A DNA stretch of 64,000 bases from Humulus lupulus (taxonomy: Eukaryota > Streptophyta > Magnoliopsida > Rosales > Cannabaceae). A model generated the notes under the pieces. It was not told the origin of the DNA, made no database searches, and saw nothing but the letters and a program-made list of their open reading frames with translations. Below, in pieces: positions 61,112 through 64,000 of this stretch. Within the stretch, counting starts at the first letter, position 1. The number at the start of each line of letters is the position of its first letter. A program made the translations under genes and the position numbers. The stretch spans positions 113,425,061-113,489,060 of the forward strand of contig NC_084801.1 in NCBI RefSeq assembly GCF_963169125.1, written 5' to 3'.

Positions 61112-61635
61112 CTAGATGAACCTATTGAGGGCTGCCACTCTCCCCGTTAAGCATTGCACCTCTTTTTTGCTTCGTGGTGGGCTCATTTCCAGCAAGGCCT
61201 TGATCTTTTCAAGATTAGCCTCGATACCTCGGGAATTTACCATGAAACCTAGGAATTTTCCTGATGAAACTCCAAAGGTGCATTTGAGTGGATTCGACTT
61301 CATTCTATACCTTCGAAGGGTGTTGAACATTTCCATGAGGTCGCTGGTGAGCTCCCTCGCCTTCTTTGTCTTCATCAGCATATCGTCCACGTATACTTCC
61401 ATGTTCCTTCCTATTTGATTTGCAAACATTTTGTTCACCAACCTTTGATAAGTGGCACCTACGTTTCTTAAACCAAAGGGCATCACTTTATAGCAATACA
61501 TCCCCTTGTCCGTTACGAACGAAGTGTGCTCTTCGTCAGCAGGATTCATGGGTATTTGGTTATACCCAGAATATGCGTCCATGAAGTTAAGTAGCTCGTG
61601 CCCCACTGTGGCATCTACCAATTGGTCTATCCTAG
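61112..61635 (-). pseudogene. Reverse transcriptase of element F (5' part removed by element E)
   Basis: Open segment with [28 protein letters not shown], the catalytic YVDDMLMKTK and LGFMVNSRGIEANLEK. The frame continues upstream through RIDQLVDA until 61635, where element E begins; the RT fingers must lie to the right of the window. Confidence 0.85.
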
Positions 61636-62342
61636 TGTACGCCCTAATTTTCCCACAGGCTGATTAGCGAACTGAGGTATGGCCTGATCATGATTACCGG
61701 GCAGACATCCCCAGGACCGGAGCTGCCATCGTGAGATCCTACCTCCTTAGCTCGGGGTAACCTAAGGGTTCGAGGTAAACATCTAGCTCGTGGCACGAGC
61801 TAGAGTTGGAGGTTGTGACCTTTTATAAAGTCAACCACGCAAGGTAAACGTGCATATTTCAGACATCACGTGTGGGATATATCCCTGACTTCTCGGACAC
61901 GCAGTAGGAACATGCGTATTCAGACACCCACGAATGGGTTGGGCCATGCAGCCCATTATCTCCTTACCTATTGATTTGACCACACTTATGTGTCAGGTTT
62001 AGGAATTGATCATGAATGTCACAGAGTTGACATGATAGGTAAGAAGGTCACGGGATGACCTTCTTACCAACTCCCAGGTGCCTTCTCTTATAAATATGGA
62101 GACCTTGGGAGTTGATAGAGGTTGGATTCTCAATTGTAAGAAAGACCCTGTAATCAAATATCCAGTATATAGCAATAATACTGACTAGTGGAGTAGAAGG
62201 ATTTTAACCTTTGAACCACTCAAAAAACGTATCCTGAGTCACCATTTCATTTCTAAGATCATTTATCTATTTCGATTCAACCTAGGCACTAATCCCTTTC
62301 TCTTTTTTCTTAATTATCTGTTTGCGAAGAACCGCGTCAACA
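61636..62342 (+). repeat. 5' LTR of element E, 707 bp
   Basis: Starts TGTACGCCCT where RT homology of F breaks, ends ..GTCAACA, and is followed by a primer binding site and gag. TATAAATA at 62089-62096 is the likely TATA box. Only one LTR is in the window; the left flank CCTAG would be the target duplication. Confidence 0.8.
62089..62096 (+). promoter_or_regulatory. TATA box of element E LTR
   Basis: TATAAATA about 250 bp before the LTR end, as expected for element transcription. Confidence 0.6.
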
Positions 62343-62343
62343 G

Positions 62344-62364
62344 TTTGGTGCTTTCATTGAAAGC
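62344..62364 (+). other. Primer binding site, element E
   Basis: TTTGGTGCTTTCATTGAAAG follows the LTR by 1-2 bp and differs by one base from that of element C. Confidence 0.65.
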
Positions 62365-62397
62365 AAGTTCGATTAGTGCTGTCACAAACATCCAACT

Positions 62398-64000
62398 ATG
62401 GTGACTACTCGATCCAGGCACGACAACGAGATGGAACAACATGATGGGCAGGAGGCTCATCATACTGCCATCCCTGGTGAACAAATTCCTGAAGTCCAAC
62501 AGCGGCCCGACAAGCAGCCGGCAGGTCAAGACGACACTGGAAGTTCGGCGCCCCGGCCACCTAATCCGAACCCATGTTATTACACGGCGGTGGAGATGGA
62601 AAATGCTCAGCTGAGGAGCCAGTTAGCAATAGCTAGCCAGTAGATCAAGGATGTGCTGGCCCGACTACCCCCTCTCACAACCGATGCTAACGTCGGAGAG
62701 AGGCAAGGCGAGGCTCCTAAGTCTCGCTGGGGTAATCGGTCCAGGCATAGCCTCTCGGACAGACTTCCGACAGCCAACTCCACTCCTTCATCACACTATC
62801 GAGAGGCAGACTTCAGAGGAATGCCTAGAACCGAACAACAGCAGTACAACCGTTCGGTCAGAACTTCGACTCCTAGCTCCCAACCAGCCTCGAGTGCGCC
62901 CAGGGCAGCTCGAAGAAATTCAAGAAAGAGGTCCAGGGAGGGCTCCCAGCGTCAGCCCATCCCCAGCAGCCATCCTGCGCCTCAACCAGATTGCCAGGCG
63001 CGGGACCAATAGGTTGGCAGGGCCGAAAGGCCCCCCCCCCCCCCCCCCCCGAACTTGATCTGACCTGACGGAGCCAGGATCGCCTCTCCGGTCAGGCATC
63101 CTCCGTCTCCAATCAGATATCCATCTCCTCCTCAGCCCGTTTGAGATATCCCGGCCTATGGAAGTAGTAGGCGAAACCCGCCATCAGCCGAATCGTCCCG
63201 ACGTAGCAGGGCGCCAAGGGAAACTCTAGATCCTCAGCACCAAAGGCAAGCTCCGAGCCTCTCCAGCAGGAGCTACTGGACCGGTAGTCGGCGGAGTGAT
63301 CTTTCTGGCGGGGACCTGCGTCAGCGTTTGAGTTCGGCACAAAGTCCACAAGCCACCCAGGGGGGCGACCTGCGAGATCTCCTTAACTCTAACAGAGGGG
63401 AGCCAGCAGGAGGAGACGACCATGCTCGCTCAGGGGGGGCTCTGTTCGAAGTACGTAACGGTGGGAATGCCCCAAATAACCTATCTCAAGATAGGAGGGG
63501 CAATAACCCACCATATATGTACCATGGATCCGGAGCTGTTGAACAACCCCGGAATAACCAAGGACATCAGGACCAAACTCTCGAGCGCCTGGCCCAGATG
63601 GAGGAGCTGATGAGGAAGCTCCTGTCAGAAAAAGAAAAAGTGAGTATGATTCAGGGGACGAGATGGAGCTCTTCGCCCCCAGCATAGCAGCAACGACTTA
63701 CCCACCTGGTTTCCGTATACCGCACCTGTCTAAGTTCAATGGAGAGGGAGACCCGTCGGATCACCTAGGGATAATTAACACCCTGATGATGGCTCACAAC
63801 ATCGGCCCCGAGCTGAGATGCTTGATATTCCCTTCCACACTGACTGGTCCAGCCAGGCAGTGGTTCAAGCAAGGTAAAAGACAGTCAATCAGCTCCTGGA
63901 AAACTTTCTCGGCTGATTTCAAAAGGGCATTCCAAGCCTCCCAGGCTGCCCACGTTCAGGCCGACTCTTTGGCTAACGTGAGGCAGCAGCCCGGCGAAAC
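62398..64000 (+). pseudogene. gag of element E (runs off the window)
   Basis: ATG at 62398 (MVTTRSRHDNEMEQ) opens a frame with stops at 62641 (TAG) and 63010 (TAG), a run of 20 C at 63031-63050, and a frameshift near 63640. After it, the capsid domain reads PHLSKFNGEGDPSDHLGI, ARQWFKQGKRQSISSWK and SLANVRQQPGE to the window end, very like C and A. The N-terminal third is Pro/Arg/Gln-rich. Not translatable as one product. Confidence 0.8.
63031..63050. repeat. Run of 20 cytosines
   Basis: Uninterrupted C20 inside gag of element E; may be a true slippage product or an assembly error. Confidence 0.95.

Larger units (their letters stand above)
50833..61635 (-). mobile_element. Element F: Tat-lineage Ty3/gypsy on minus strand, interrupted twice
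   Basis: Minus-strand order from the right: RT (cut at 61635 by element E), RNase H, archaeal-type RNase H, integrase, spacer with tandem repeats, antisense ORF (on plus), purine tract, 3' LTR (54574 to 50833). LTR ends and purine tract match element A. The 3' LTR holds a 2.3-kb solo LTR. The gag, 5' half of pol and 5' LTR should lie right of the window, beyond element E. Confidence 0.85.
61636..64000 (+). mobile_element. Element E: Tat-type Ty3/gypsy, 5' part
   Basis: LTR, primer binding site and gag in order; pol and 3' LTR lie outside the window. Primer site and gag resemble element C. It interrupts RT of element F. Confidence 0.8.

Overview
The window is nuclear DNA of a flowering plant with a repeat-rich genome, most likely a eudicot; I cannot name the species. 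Nearly all recognisable sequence is LTR retrotransposon: Ty3/gypsy of the Tat lineage and of the chromovirus (Tekay/Del-like) lineage, plus one Ty1/copia element. They are nested in one another. I recognise no host protein-coding gene, rRNA or functional tRNA gene.

Layout. (A) 1-4692: a pol-less Tat-type element on +, missing about 180 bp of its 5' LTR, inserted in the 3' LTR of (B). (B) 4693-~10180: a chromodomain-bearing chromovirus on -, with decayed gag-pol and no 5' LTR, fused head to head with (D). (D) ~10180-21365: a decayed Tat element on + with gag, protease, RT, RNase H, archaeal-type RNase H, integrase and an antisense ORF. It is split by a 1.9-kb solo LTR (11741-13643, target duplication ATCAG). 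21366-22289 is chromovirus-like LTR sequence. (Copia) 22290-42787: a Ty1/copia element on -, interrupted in its RT by (C). (C) 23938-36781: a complete young Tat element with two 889-bp LTRs and target duplication ACAAT. 42788-50832: AT-rich intergenic DNA with a ~245-bp tandem array, microsatellites and another chromovirus-like LTR (47508-49401). (F) 50833-61635: a Tat element on -, whose 3' LTR holds a 2.3-kb solo LTR (51270-53561, target duplication TAGTG) and whose RT is cut by (E). (E) 61636-64000: the 5' LTR and gag of another Tat-type element running off the window.

The most coherent biology is in the Tat elements A, C, D and F. Each carries, between the sense coding region and the 3' LTR, a reading frame on the opposite strand. 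In each, a TATA-box-like sequence lies on that antisense strand just inside the 3' LTR. The frames in C and F contain canonical GT...AG introns readable only in the antisense direction. In A this antisense frame is open although pol is gone and gag has several stops. The spacer between pol (or gag) and the antisense frame holds element-specific tandem repeats: 28 bp in A, 70 bp in C, ~60 bp in F.

Relative ages from LTR comparison by eye: C differs at about 8 of 889 positions (young), A at about 29 of 687, mostly transitions (older). Coding regions of A, B, D, F and E carry stops and frameshifts. C has one long frame with a single stop near the integrase C-terminus and an in-frame gap in its first RNase H domain.
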